A stretch of 64,000 nucleotides of DNA from CAVQCX01 sp963775335 (GCA_963775335.1 CAVZIJ010000003.1:1054001-1118000), one strand, 5' to 3'. Counted from the stretch's first letter, positions 34,507 to 43,901 are shown. Translations and numbers: made by a program. The notes: a model not told the origin generated them from the sequence alone.

Positions 34507-35943
34507 ATGCGCACTTGCCGCTTCCGATCCCTGCTGCTGTTGCTCACACTGCTTTCCGCGCCTGCTTACGCGGCCGACACTGCCGGTTACGACATCTCCT
34601 ATCTCTGGCACCACGACCTCGCCAGCGTCAGGGCGTATCGCGAGCAGGTGGTCCGGGTACTGGGGCCGACAATGGCCGAGCGCCTGGAGGTGGTGAGCAA
34701 CAACGGGCTGTTCGGGCTGATCTACCATCGCGACGGCGACAGCGCCGGAGCGGCCCGCATCGCCCGCGCCCATACGCGCCTGTTGCGCCGCGAAGGACTA
34801 GAGGCCTCGGCGCCGGTGCGTTCCCGGGACTGGGTCCTGGTCGGCAACGACGACACCCCGTCAAAGACCCCTCAGTCTCCCCAAACGGCGGAGGGCCGGG
34901 GTACCAACCTGGCGAAGCCGGCCACCGAAAGCACCGGCCCCTCACCGGGACAGCCGCAGCCCTCCCAAACGGCAGACCGCGGCGATGCCGAGCTGACGAA
35001 ACCGGCCACCGAAAGCACCGGCCCCTCACCGGGACAGCCGCAGCCAGCCCGAACGGCAGGCGGCGGGAGTGCCGCCCTGGCGAATCTGGCCACTAAAAGG
35101 ACCGGAGCCTCGCCGGCACAGCCGGAGCCCGCGCGGGCCGAGGCTCCGCGGATCAGCGACCTGGAGAAGGCTGTGGAAGATTACATCAAGGGACTGCGCC
35201 GCAAGGGGCGCATCGCTGCCGACGAGCGTACCGGCTGGTCGGTGTACGACTTCACCACGGGCGAGAAACTGGTGACCATCAACGAGGACGTCCAGTTTCA
35301 GGCGGCCAGTATGATCAAGCCTTTCATCGCCGCTGCCTTTTTCCATCGGGTAAAGCGTGGCGAGCTGGTCTACGGCCCGCGCAGCCGCCACGAGATGAGG
35401 AAGATGATCCAGCATTCCAACAACGCCTCCGCCGACTGGATCATGCGGCGGGTGGGCGGCCCCCGTGCCGTGCAACGGATATTGCGGCAGAATTACGCAA
35501 GCATATTCCGGCAAACCGCCATCGTGGAGTACATCCCCCTCAACGGACGTACCTACCGCAACAAGGCCTCGGTCCACGACTACAGCCGCTTCCTGTACGC
35601 CCTGTGGAAGGGCAGCATTGCCGGCGCGCCGGAGATCAAGCGGCTCATGGCCCTGCCCGGCCCCGATCGCATCTTTAGCGGCGTCGAAGAGATCCCCAAC
35701 GGCACCCACGTCTACGACAAGACGGGCAGCACCGCGCGCCTTTGCGGCGACATGGGCATACTGAGCGTCGTGGGCAAGGACGGCAAACGCTATCCGTACA
35801 CCCTGATCGGCATCATCGAAAAGCCTGACGGGGCCGACAACTACACCGCCTGGATCCGCGCACGCTCCGAGGTGATCCGGGACATATCGGGGATCGTCTA
35901 CCAGGGGATTCTCCGGTACCACGGAGACGAAGCGGTGCTGTAG
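34507..35943 (+). CDS. Secreted class-A beta-lactamase-like serine hydrolase
   Basis: The frame is open from 34255; ATG 34507 follows AAGGA and starts a signal peptide MRTCRFRSLLLLLTLLSAPAYA, giving 478 residues. Residues 25-110 form an N-terminal domain with an SPOR-like look (VVRVLGPTMAERLEVVSNNGLFGLIYHRDGD). Residues 120-215 are a Pro/Thr/Ser-rich linker with three 28-residue repeats. The rest is a serine hydrolase of the beta-lactamase2 type: S-x-x-K in ASMIKPF (about 268), SNN in HSNNASADW (about 304) and KTG in YDKTGSTARLCGD (about 404). The missing ExxLN-type glutamate argues for a peptidoglycan-related amidase or peptidase rather than an antibiotic-resistance enzyme. Confidence 0.75.
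   Translation: MRTCRFRSLLLLLTLLSAPAYAADTAGYDISYLWHHDLASVRAYREQVVRVLGPTMAERLEVVSNNGLFGLIYHRDGDSAGAARIARAHTRLLRREGLEASAPVRSRDWVLVGNDDTPSKTPQSPQTAEGRGTNLAKPATESTGPSPGQPQPSQTADRGDAELTKPATESTGPSPGQPQPARTAGGGSAALANLATKRTGASPAQPEPARAEAPRISDLEKAVEDYIKGLRRKGRIAADERTGWSVYDFTTGEKLVTINEDVQFQAASMIKPFIAAAFFHRVKRGELVYGPRSRHEMRKMIQHSNNASADWIMRRVGGPRAVQRILRQNYASIFRQTAIVEYIPLNGRTYRNKASVHDYSRFLYALWKGSIAGAPEIKRLMALPGPDRIFSGVEEIPNGTHVYDKTGSTARLCGDMGILSVVGKDGKRYPYTLIGIIEKPDGADNYTAWIRARSEVIRDISGIVYQGILRYHGDEAVL
34872..35140 (+). repeat. Three 84-bp tandem repeats inside the serine hydrolase gene
   Basis: The motif GCCACCGAAAGCACCGGCCC recurs at 34921 and 35005, and a diverged third unit is at 35089, giving an exact 84-bp period. 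The encoded 28-residue unit (PATESTGPSPGQPQP...) forms a flexible linker. The first two units are almost identical, suggesting recent expansion. Confidence 0.8.
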
Positions 35944-36299
35944 ATCGCGACGATCGATCGCTGCTGCTGACCCACCGTCTCACCGTGCTGGCCGTCAGCG
36001 CCGTTGCCGCTGGTCGCGCTCAGCGAGTCCCGGCTCGTTTTCCACCTTGTCCTCCATGCCTGGGCCGGCCTGGGCGCGGCTTCGGCCCGGCGCTCATCCT
36101 GTCGCCGCTCCGGAAACGAGTGACGGCCTGGGGTGTGGCCGCTGGGATGCTGGCGGTCTTCACTGCCGCACTCCTCTGGGTCGCGGTGCCGAAGCCGAAA
36201 GGGCTGGTATACGAGATCGGTCCGGCCTTCGCGGTGGCTACGACTACGATCGTGGTCGTGAGCTTGCTGAGCGGCCGGGAACGAGCGACCCCGAGCTGA
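35944..36299 (+). pseudogene. C-terminal remnant of a sodium:solute symporter
   Basis: The final segment reads GFGPALILSPLRKRVTAWGVAAG, then LLWVAVPKPKGLVYEIGPAFAVAT, with two membrane helices, matching the end of PutP/SSS-family symporters. Upstream, LLLTHRLTVLAVSAVAAG (about 35961) and LVFHLVLHAWAGLGAA (about 36033) are homologous pieces in other frames, so at least two frameshifts are present. The first ten membrane helices are absent. It follows the serine hydrolase gene directly. Confidence 0.6.
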
Positions 36300-36658
36300 T
36301 GCGGTCGACGCGAAGGCCAGGGCCGATCGCATCATCCCGCGCGGCCGCCACTGTGGCGATTTTGGTCCAGGGCTCGGCTCGGCCCCTGTTCGCCCCCGCT
36401 CGCGCCGGTCAGCTACCGGCACAGGGCGCTTCCCGACCGCGCCGCAATTGCGTAGGATTCACGTATCGCGCTTCCGTCCGACGTCAGCCGTCGCGGGGGC
36501 TCGGGCTTTGCGCGTAGCATTCATCGCCCGGAGCACCCGGCGGCGTCGCGCGGCTCGGGCAGCGCGGAACGCCCAGCCGGAATCGGCATCTTAAGCGAAT
36601 AAGTCCTCGGGGCCTTCGGCAGCACCCGTGGCAACTTCAGGTCCAGGGAGCATTAGGG
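36300..36658. other. Intergenic region, no supported gene
   Basis: There are 359 bp of GC-rich sequence without a recognisable frame. The promoter of the downstream c-di-GMP gene should be here; an AGGGAG about nine bases before its TTG start is the only clear signal. Confidence 0.45.
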
Positions 36659-39600
36659 TTGAGCCTGGGGACTTCGCACAGCGAGGGGAGTGCGGCATCG
36701 GCAGGCACCGCCGGGTGCTCGCTGTCGGGCCAGGATTTTCGAAAGCGCTTCGACCTGCTGGTCCTGCTCGCCTGGACCGTGCCGCCCGTCTTCGGGCTGT
36801 CGTTCCTGCTCTACATCCGGATGTTCACCCCGCAGCAGATGCTCGGCATCCTGAGCAGCCCGCTGGAGCCCGTCTTCATCATTGCGAGCCTCGTGCTCGC
36901 CTTCGCCTACTTCCGGCGTTACGTCGAGCCCATCTTCAGCTACCTGAGCGACGCGTCCGAATTCCGGGATCCCGCACCCTCCCTGGAGTGCATGCGCCGG
37001 TTCCCGCTGCACTTCTGGACCATCTTTCTCGGCTACCTCCTGGCAGCTCCGAGCTCGGTGATCCTCAGCGCCGAGACGTACACCGATTTCCATCCCTCGA
37101 CCGTGGACTGGTTTCGCATCCACCTCGTCGCCCTGGTCGTGTCCATCGTCGTGGGATTGCCGATCTTCTTCCAGGTGCTCGACCTGTTCGGCCGATCGCT
37201 GGGACGGGCCCGGCTGCTGCAGCCGCAGGTAAGCCTGAAGTCTAAGGTGTTCCTCGTCGGCGCCCTGGTTCCCCTCCTCGTCGACACGATGATCGTCCAG
37301 TACTACTGGACCCGCACCGGCTATTTCGACCAAGAGACCTTTTTCGTCTGGCTGAGCATGGAATTGCTGGCGATCGCCGGCAGCATTCTGTTCCTGCGCA
37401 GCCTCGGCCAGTCCCTTCAGCCCCTACAGGGTGTTCTGGACCAAAGGTCCGCGTTGGCGTTGCGGCCGGAGGACATCGGTCCGCTGTCCACCGACGAGCT
37501 GGGCGTGCTCGCGGGAGGATTCCGGGATCTGCTGACGGATCTGCGCAATCACCGGGAAGTGCTGCGCCTGAGCGCCCGGCTCCTCAGCAGGACCACCAAG
37601 CCGGGCACCCTGGACGATATCATCGACGAGGTGGCGGCGCTGTGCCGACGGGCGATCGGGGGCGACGTCATCCTGTTCGTTCTCTACGACGAGGAGACCG
37701 GGGAGCTGGCAGGGATCTCGGACGCAACCGACCGCCAGGACCCGACCGGATACTTTCACATCCCCGTCGATGAGCCTTCGCTGGCGAGCTGGGTCTTCAC
37801 ACACGCCAAGGCCGCCGCGGTGGCGGACTGCCGCAACGATCCGCGGGCCAGCCCCAGCCTGAGCGATCGACTGAAGGCACGCGCGGCCATCGCTGCTCCG
37901 TTGATCGTCGAAGATCGCGTCATCGGCGTGCTGCTGTCGGCGTTCTGCAGCGAAGGTCCGCAGTACTCGGATCGGGACATCGCCTTCCTCGACGCCCTCG
38001 CCTCCGAGGCAGCCCGGGTGGTCCAGACCCGCACCCTGTACCGTCGGCAGGCCGAGGCCGAGGCCCTGCGCCGGGATCGGGACGACGAGATCCGTCTGCT
38101 GCTCGAGTCCACCGAGCAGGGAATCTTCGGCCTGGACCTCGAGGGCAACTGCACCTTCGTCAACAGCGCCTGCCTGCGCATGCTCGGCTATGGGCACGAG
38201 GCCGAGCTGCTCGGCGAGAACATGCATCGAAAGATCCACCACAGCCTGTCCAACGGCACGCCTTATCCCGAGGAGCACTGCGCGGTTAGACTCGCGGGCC
38301 AGCGAGGAAAGCCGGCGCACTCCGCCGAGGAGGTCCACTGGCGCGCCGATGGCAGCTCCTTCCCGGTCGAGTTCTGGTCCAGACCCATGTACAAGGATGA
38401 TCGGATCGTCGGCAACGTCGTGACCTTCGTCGACATCACCGCCCGCAAAGTAGCCGAGGAGGAGCTACGCCGCCTCGGTGAGTACAACTGGCTGCTCCTG
38501 GAGTCCACCAGCGACGGCATCTTCGGCGTAGACAGCGACGGCCGGTGCACCTTCGTCAACCACTCGGCTGCCTCGATGCTGGGCTACACACCAAACGAGC
38601 TCCTGGGCAAGAACGTCCACCGGCTGATTCATCACAGCCGCGAGGACGGAACACCAATCCCGAGGGAAAGCTGCTTCACCCAGAGGGCCCTGGGTGAGAA
38701 CGCCGCATTCAGGGCCGACGACGACGTCCTCTGGCGCAAGGACGGCACGTATTTTCCCGTTCAGTACTCCGCCAATCCGATCCACGAGGACGGGCGGGTG
38801 ACCGGTGCCGTCGTGGTGTTCCGGGATATCGCCGAGCAGCGGGCCGTCGCGCGGCGCATGGACTACCTGGCCAGCCACGACCCCTTGACGGGCCTGGTGA
38901 ACCGCCGCGAGCTCGAGCGGCGACTCCAGCGTGTGGTCGACGCCGCGCGGGATGAGCAGAGCGAGCACGTCATCTGCTACCTCGACCTGGACCAGTTCAA
39001 GATCGTCAACGACAGCTGCGGGCATGTGGCGGGCGACGAGCTGCTGCGCCAGCTGAGCGCACTCCTGCAATCCAAGGTCCGCAAGAGCGACACCATCGGG
39101 CGGCTAGGGGGCGACGAGTTCGGCCTGCTGTTCGAGAGCTGCCCGGTGGACAGGGCCCTGACGCTGGTGGACGACCTGCGCCAGGTCGTGCGCGACTACC
39201 GATTCGTGTGGGAGGAGAAGACGTTCACCGTGGGCGTCAGCGTCGGCGTCGTGGCGATCGATGCCGACACCGAAAGCGTAGCGAGCGCCCTGAGCGCCGC
39301 CGATGCAGCCTGCTACATCGCCAAGGAGCAAGGCCGCAACCGCGTACACGTCTGTGAAACCGATGACCAGGTGGTCTCCGAGCGACGCAGCGAGGCGAGA
39401 TGGGTGTCCCGGATCCAGGATGCGTTCGACAACGGCCAGTTCGAGCTCACGTTCCAATCGATCCTACCCCTGGGAGACCCGGGCACGGACACCGGCCTGC
39501 ACTTGGAAATTCTCACTCGGATGCGCGGCCAAGACGACGAGCCAATCCTCCCGGGGGCATTTCTGCCGGCCGCCGGGCGCTTCCAGCTGATGCCGCGCCT

Positions 39601-40303
39601 CGACCGCTGGGTTATCAGAGAGACATTCAGATATCTGCGTGACAACCACAGGCATCTCGATGCGCTGGCCATGTGCTCCATCAACTTGTCCGGCTACTCG
39701 CTCGGCGACCACGAGCTCGTCGACTTCATCGTCACCGAGCTCAAGGGCTCCGGCCTGCCCCCCAGGAAGATCTGTTTCGAGATCAGCGAGTCCGCCGCCG
39801 TCGCTAACTTCACGCACACGGTGACGTTCGTCAAGGACCTGCGCGCCGAGGGACTGCGGTTCGCGCTGGACGATTTCGGCAGCGGCATGTCCTCCTTTGC
39901 GTATCTGAAGAATCTCCCGGTGAACTTCATCAAGATAGACGGCGACTTCGTCAGAGACATGGCCAAGGATCCGGTCGATCGGGCCATGGTCGAGGCGATC
40001 AACCAGATCGGCCATGTCATGAGTATGCGCACCATCGCCGAGTTCGTAGAGTCCGCGGACGTTCTTGGACATCGCCCGCCAGATCGGCGTCGACCTCGCC
40101 CAGGGCTATGCCATCTCCGCCGCAATTCCGTTGTCGAGGCTCGCCGAACAGCTGAGCCAAAGGTCCTCCGCCGCCAAGATGCAAACGGGGTTATGATGGT
40201 GTCATGGCACACGACCCAGCCGTTCGCTGGGGGCTCCCGGGCGCGATCGACCCCGATGCGTTCAGACCTGTCCGCGGGGTACGCCCGCCGGCGACAGCTG
40301 TAG
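36659..40303 (+). CDS. Membrane GAF-PAS-PAS-GGDEF-EAL c-di-GMP protein, frameshifted at the end
   Basis: A 1214-codon frame with a TTG start and AGGGAG upstream. It has six membrane helices (about 30-245), a HAMP-like linker, GAF (about 300-460), two PAS domains (about 470-600 and 600-735), GGDEF with an intact RLGGDEFGLLF (about 816) and an EAL domain with EILTRM in place of EALxR and DDFGSGMSSF. The GGDEF site looks active; the EAL site has a changed signature. Near 40055-40065 a one-base shift moves translation out of the conserved end; the other frame continues LDIARQIGVDLAQGYAIS and stops at 40196. The protein would make c-di-GMP in response to membrane, ligand or redox signals. Confidence 0.85.
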   Translation: MSLGTSHSEGSAASAGTAGCSLSGQDFRKRFDLLVLLAWTVPPVFGLSFLLYIRMFTPQQMLGILSSPLEPVFIIASLVLAFAYFRRYVEPIFSYLSDASEFRDPAPSLECMRRFPLHFWTIFLGYLLAAPSSVILSAETYTDFHPSTVDWFRIHLVALVVSIVVGLPIFFQVLDLFGRSLGRARLLQPQVSLKSKVFLVGALVPLLVDTMIVQYYWTRTGYFDQETFFVWLSMELLAIAGSILFLRSLGQSLQPLQGVLDQRSALALRPEDIGPLSTDELGVLAGGFRDLLTDLRNHREVLRLSARLLSRTTKPGTLDDIIDEVAALCRRAIGGDVILFVLYDEETGELAGISDATDRQDPTGYFHIPVDEPSLASWVFTHAKAAAVADCRNDPRASPSLSDRLKARAAIAAPLIVEDRVIGVLLSAFCSEGPQYSDRDIAFLDALASEAARVVQTRTLYRRQAEAEALRRDRDDEIRLLLESTEQGIFGLDLEGNCTFVNSACLRMLGYGHEAELLGENMHRKIHHSLSNGTPYPEEHCAVRLAGQRGKPAHSAEEVHWRADGSSFPVEFWSRPMYKDDRIVGNVVTFVDITARKVAEEELRRLGEYNWLLLESTSDGIFGVDSDGRCTFVNHSAASMLGYTPNELLGKNVHRLIHHSREDGTPIPRESCFTQRALGENAAFRADDDVLWRKDGTYFPVQYSANPIHEDGRVTGAVVVFRDIAEQRAVARRMDYLASHDPLTGLVNRRELERRLQRVVDAARDEQSEHVICYLDLDQFKIVNDSCGHVAGDELLRQLSALLQSKVRKSDTIGRLGGDEFGLLFESCPVDRALTLVDDLRQVVRDYRFVWEEKTFTVGVSVGVVAIDADTESVASALSAADAACYIAKEQGRNRVHVCETDDQVVSERRSEARWVSRIQDAFDNGQFELTFQSILPLGDPGTDTGLHLEILTRMRGQDDEPILPGAFLPAAGRFQLMPRLDRWVIRETFRYLRDNHRHLDALAMCSINLSGYSLGDHELVDFIVTELKGSGLPPRKICFEISESAAVANFTHTVTFVKDLRAEGLRFALDDFGSGMSSFAYLKNLPVNFIKIDGDFVRDMAKDPVDRAMVEAINQIGHVMSMRTIAEFVESADVLGHRPPDRRRPRPGLCHLRRNSVVEARRTAEPKVLRRQDANGVMMVSWHTTQPFAGGSRARSTPMRSDLSAGYARRRQL

Positions 40304-40316
40304 GAGCCCCAAGAGT

Positions 40317-40694
40317 ATGGGCATCAAAGAAGTCAAGACACCCGTCGCCGGCCTGTCGGTAGGGATGTTCGTGGCACGGTTGGATCGGCCCTGGATCGAC
40401 ACGCCGTTCGAGTTCCAGGGCTTTCGCATTACCGACATCCAGGCCATCGAAAAGTTGCGCAGGTATTGCAACTACGTCTACGTCGACATTGAGCAAGGCC
40501 CCGCTCCCCCTCACCAATACTGGATCTTCCCAAACGAATTGACCGCCAAGACCAACCAGGTCAAGGCTTCGGCGATCAAAGATTCGCTGACGCGCAATTC
40601 CGCCTCGAACGACATCAATCGCCGGCGCAAGCAGGAATACGTCGACACGACTGACGTTCTCGGAGGAGATGCATCAGGCCGAGGCCACCTATGA
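40317..40694 (+). CDS. DUF3391 domain of an HD-GYP protein, 5' piece
   Basis: A 125-codon frame starting ATG 40317: MGIKEVKTPVAGLSVGMFVARLDRPW, then FEFQGFRITDIQAIEKLRRYCNYVYVDIEQG. This is DUF3391, the usual N-terminal partner of HD-GYP domains. Its last codons (DVLGGDASGRGHL) overlap the next frame by 26 bp, while the expected continuation TFSEEMHQAEATYEQ is in that frame. A single-base change near 40650-40660 has split one gene. Confidence 0.75.
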   Translation: MGIKEVKTPVAGLSVGMFVARLDRPWIDTPFEFQGFRITDIQAIEKLRRYCNYVYVDIEQGPAPPHQYWIFPNELTAKTNQVKASAIKDSLTRNSASNDINRRRKQEYVDTTDVLGGDASGRGHL

Positions 40695-41604
40695 ACAGGT
40701 ATCGGTCAGCGTCGACCAATTGCTTTCAGACCTCAGCCGAGGCAGGCACGTCGACCTACAGGAGCTCAAGAAAGGGGTCTCCGACATGGTGGACAGTATC
40801 ATCCGGAACCCCGCCGCCTTCATGTGGGTGAGAGAGCTCAGGAAGCTGGACGCCTACTCGTATACCCGCGCGCTCGGCTCATCGCTATGGTGCGCCGTTT
40901 TCGGCAGGCACCTCGGCGTCAGCGAGCGTGACATCAAGACGCTCGCCCTGGGCGGTATCCTGCTGGACGTTGGCAAGACCCGTCTGCCTCCCGAGCTGCT
41001 GGGCAAGACATCCGCATTGACGCCGCACGAGTGGTCTATGATGACCACCCATGTCGAGCTCGGTGTGAACATCCTTTCCCAGGCGAAGGCCAAGCAGGCC
41101 AAGGACATTCCTCACACTGTATTGCAGATGGTCGCCTGCCATCACGAGCGTTTCGACGGCAGCGGATATCCGCAACGCCTGGTCAACGACGAAATCCCCC
41201 TGTTTTCCCGCATGGCCGGGATCGCAGACAGCTACGATGCCATGACCACCAGTCGGCCGTTTCTCTCCGCTTCACCGAGATCGCCCCACGAGGCCATTAC
41301 CGAGCTCTACGAGCACCGCGATTCATTGTTCCAGGCCCAGCTCGTGGAGCAATTCATCCAGGCGATCGGGCTATATCCGACAGGCTCTCTCGTGGAGCTG
41401 AGCACCGGGGAGGTCGGGGCTGTCATAGCCGTCAACGGGCTCCGGAGGCTTCGACCCTCGGTGATGGTCCTGCTGGACGAAAACAAAGAGCCGATGCCCC
41501 AATTTCGGATCCTTGATCTGTCGCTGCTCGACGAAAACATTTCCGTACGCCGCGGGCTTCCTGCGGGTGCCCACGGCATCAACATGCAGGAGCTGTTCCT
41601 GTAA
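40669..41604 (+). CDS. Degenerate HD-GYP domain protein, 3' piece
   Basis: A 311-codon frame that continues the DUF3391 piece. The HD-GYP fold is recognisable (GGILLDVGKTRLP, THVELGVNIL, ACHHERFDGSGYPQ), but the HD motif is LD (L99-D100) and the first histidine of the metal site is also absent (YSYTRALGSS). H128, H158 and H159 remain. HD-GYP enzymes hydrolyse c-di-GMP; with two metal ligands gone this one probably binds it as a receptor instead. The internal ATG at 40669 is unlikely to be the natural start. It sits between two GGDEF/EAL genes. Confidence 0.8.
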   Translation: MHQAEATYEQVSVSVDQLLSDLSRGRHVDLQELKKGVSDMVDSIIRNPAAFMWVRELRKLDAYSYTRALGSSLWCAVFGRHLGVSERDIKTLALGGILLDVGKTRLPPELLGKTSALTPHEWSMMTTHVELGVNILSQAKAKQAKDIPHTVLQMVACHHERFDGSGYPQRLVNDEIPLFSRMAGIADSYDAMTTSRPFLSASPRSPHEAITELYEHRDSLFQAQLVEQFIQAIGLYPTGSLVELSTGEVGAVIAVNGLRRLRPSVMVLLDENKEPMPQFRILDLSLLDENISVRRGLPAGAHGINMQELFL

Positions 41605-41816
41605 CGGGCCCCATCAGCGCGTCCCGCGAAGCCCTTCCGGGTCGAGGCCGAGCACCGAGCATGAGCCAAATATCGTCAACGACAACCCCCTTGGGTGAGC
41701 CCATTGAATTCGCCGGTCGCTCCGGGTCCGCCGACTCGCGCCTGCGCCCGCCATGGGTGCCGTCGGGCCCCCGCGGCGCGACAGGGCCCTTCGCCGAGGG
41801 GAGGCACTGACGCACT

Positions 41817-43157
41817 ATGGGCGATGCGCTCACAGGGCTGATCGACCGCGCCCAGTTCTTCAGGACTCTCGATAGCGAGATCAACCGAGCCAACAGCCAC
41901 GGAACCCGGCTCGGGCTGCTCTTGATCGACATCCGGCGGTTTCGCCTGATCAACAGCCTCTACGGATTCGACAACGGCGATCGTGCCCTGAAGGCGGTAT
42001 CCAACGTCCTGCGCGAGACCGCGCGCGCCCAGGACCGCGTTGCGAGAATCGGGGACGACGAGTTTGCCCTCATCCTGACCGAGATCGCCAACGAAGGACA
42101 TGCACGGTTAGCAGCGCTGAAGGTGTTGCGCCTGCTCGAGGTGCCCTTGTTGCTCGGCGAGGACAAGGTACGCCTGCAAGCCGGCATCGGGATCGCACTG
42201 TGTCCGCACCACGCCTCGGAGACCCATGCCCTCGCCAAGGCCGCTCAGGACGCCCTGCACCTGGGCCGAGAGCAGGACGAGGACATCACCGTCGCGAGAT
42301 ACCAGGGCCCCGAAGAGATCTCGGACCAATGGGACATAGAGATCGGACTGGAGAAAGCGATCGAGCGATCCCAGTTCCTGGTCTTCTTCCAGCCGAAGGT
42401 CTCTCTGGTAACCGGAAGGCCCACGGGTGGTGAAGCCCTGCTCCGATGGAAGAGCCCATCGCGCGGCCTGGTCGCGCCCGGGGGGTTCCTACCATTTGCG
42501 CGTACCATCGGGCAGCTGACGCAGATCACCTCCTGGGTGCTCAACAGCGCGTTGAGGCTCGGGCGGGACTGGCCGACGAAATGGGGAGAGCTCTCGGTTT
42601 GCGTCAATGTTCCCCCCAGGCTGCTGGCCAAGCCCGGCCTGGTCGACATCGTCCACGGTGCCATGGACGTCTGGGGGCAGAAAGGCATCAAGCTGACGGT
42701 GGAAATCGTCGAAGAGGCGTTGGCGCCCAACAGCAAGGCCTGTTTTCAGACGTTGCGAGAGCTTCGCAAGCTCGGTGTCGAGATCGCGATCGACGATTTC
42801 GGAACCGGGTATTCCAGCCTGTCCTATTTCCGCGACCTTCCCGCCAATGAGTTGAAGGTGGACCGCTCGTTCATCATCGGGTTTCTCGCGGACGAGGCCA
42901 ACCGCAACATCGTCCACCTGATCGTGGATCTCGCGCACCGGTTCGGGCTCTCCGTGGTGGCCGAGGGGGTCGAGGACATCGACACCCTGCGGGCGCTCAG
43001 GGAGCTCGGCTGCGATCAGGCGCAGGGATACTACATCGCAAAGCCTACACCGGCCGAGGACTTTGGCCGCTGGCTGACGGCATACCGCGAGCCGGCGCTC
43101 GCCCCACCCGGCCCCGCAGAAACCGCCACTAGGACGGATGCCCGGGCTCCCGGGTAG
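41817..43157 (+). CDS. GGDEF-EAL protein, degenerate GGDEF and intact EAL
   Basis: A 446-residue cytoplasmic protein. The GGDEF domain (about 1-165) carries RIGDDEFALIL, with GDDEF in place of GGDEF, so cyclase activity is uncertain. The EAL domain (about 185-425) has GGEALLRWKSPSRG, VNVPPRLL, IDDFGTGYSSLSYF, DRSFI and AEGVED, all consistent with an active c-di-GMP phosphodiesterase. It is the third c-di-GMP gene in a row on this strand and lies 212 bp after the HD-GYP gene, so it may form a signalling set with them. Confidence 0.88.
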   Translation: MGDALTGLIDRAQFFRTLDSEINRANSHGTRLGLLLIDIRRFRLINSLYGFDNGDRALKAVSNVLRETARAQDRVARIGDDEFALILTEIANEGHARLAALKVLRLLEVPLLLGEDKVRLQAGIGIALCPHHASETHALAKAAQDALHLGREQDEDITVARYQGPEEISDQWDIEIGLEKAIERSQFLVFFQPKVSLVTGRPTGGEALLRWKSPSRGLVAPGGFLPFARTIGQLTQITSWVLNSALRLGRDWPTKWGELSVCVNVPPRLLAKPGLVDIVHGAMDVWGQKGIKLTVEIVEEALAPNSKACFQTLRELRKLGVEIAIDDFGTGYSSLSYFRDLPANELKVDRSFIIGFLADEANRNIVHLIVDLAHRFGLSVVAEGVEDIDTLRALRELGCDQAQGYYIAKPTPAEDFGRWLTAYREPALAPPGPAETATRTDARAPG

Positions 43158-43244
43158 CTCGGAAGCGTCCCGCGGCAGGGGATGTCGTGGGCCGGGGCCG
43201 CGGTCCTTGGCGGCGGATCGCCACACCCACGCGACTGCGGTCCT

Positions 43245-43742
43245 CTAGCCCCCCAACGTCTGGAGCAGCCGCTCCAGGAGGGCCGCGAGGGTGGCGCGCT
43301 CCGCCACGGACAAAGGGGCCAGAAACCGCCGCTCGTGATCGAGCACGGCGACGGATGCTCGCTCCACCCGGCTGCGCCCCAGCGGCGTCAGGCGCACGAA
43401 ACGACTGCGGCGGTCGTGCGGGTTGGGCAGGCGTTCCACCAGCCCGGCAGTCTCCAGACGTCGAAGGATCTTCGTCAGCCCCCCGGAGCTCAGCAGCAGC
43501 GAGCGGTAGAGCACCGTCGGCGTCAACTGATGCGGCCCACCCTGGGAGCGCAGTGCAACGAGCACGTCGAGCTCCGCCGGCTGCAGGCCGAAAGGGACGA
43601 GGCACTGCTGCAGGTCGTCGAACAGGTATTCCTGGGCCCGGTAGATCGCGAGGATCGCCAGACTCAGCCGTGCCGCCATCTCAGGCCACTTGCTCGACAA
43701 CCCGGCCATCAGGTCCGTAAGAGAGAGTCGCTTCGCCGCCAT
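43245..43742 (-). CDS. MarR-family repressor
   Basis: A 165-residue winged-helix regulator: LQPAELDVLVALRSQGGPHQLTPTVLYRSLLLSSGGLTKILRRLETAGLVERL is the HTH, and DRRSRFVRLTPLGRSRVE is the wing. It is divergent from the RND efflux genes with a 159-bp gap that holds a clear MarR-type palindrome. It probably represses the pump and itself and is released by small aromatic or toxic ligands. Start ATG 43742. Confidence 0.9.
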   Translation of the reverse strand: MAAKRLSLTDLMAGLSSKWPEMAARLSLAILAIYRAQEYLFDDLQQCLVPFGLQPAELDVLVALRSQGGPHQLTPTVLYRSLLLSSGGLTKILRRLETAGLVERLPNPHDRRSRFVRLTPLGRSRVERASVAVLDHERRFLAPLSVAERATLAALLERLLQTLGG

Positions 43743-43771
43743 GCCGCCCCGCCGCCGTCTATGCCCACACC

Positions 43772-43801
43772 GATATCGAACGATATCTTGCCAGTAAGAT
43801 A
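43772..43801. promoter_or_regulatory. MarR-type operator between marR and the efflux operon
   Basis: TATCTT (43784-43789), six bases GCCAGT, then AAGATA (43796-43801) form a perfect inverted repeat. GATATC also occurs at 43772-43777 and 43782-43787. The spacing and AT-rich arms fit MarR dimer sites. It lies in the divergent promoter region and should regulate both directions. Confidence 0.65.
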
Positions 43802-43901
43802 AGTCATCGGCTACGCTTTTTGCCCGGGCGCGAAGCGGATCGCCGATCCGTCGGTGGCCCGGTGACTGCCGTCGGGCTCACCGCCTCCCTGGGGCTCTAT
43901 C

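Noticed and set aside
36659..40303. Natural C-terminus of the GAF-PAS-GGDEF-EAL protein at 40303
   Set aside because: The last roughly 80 residues are low-complexity and unlike EAL domains, while the conserved end continues in another frame to 40196.
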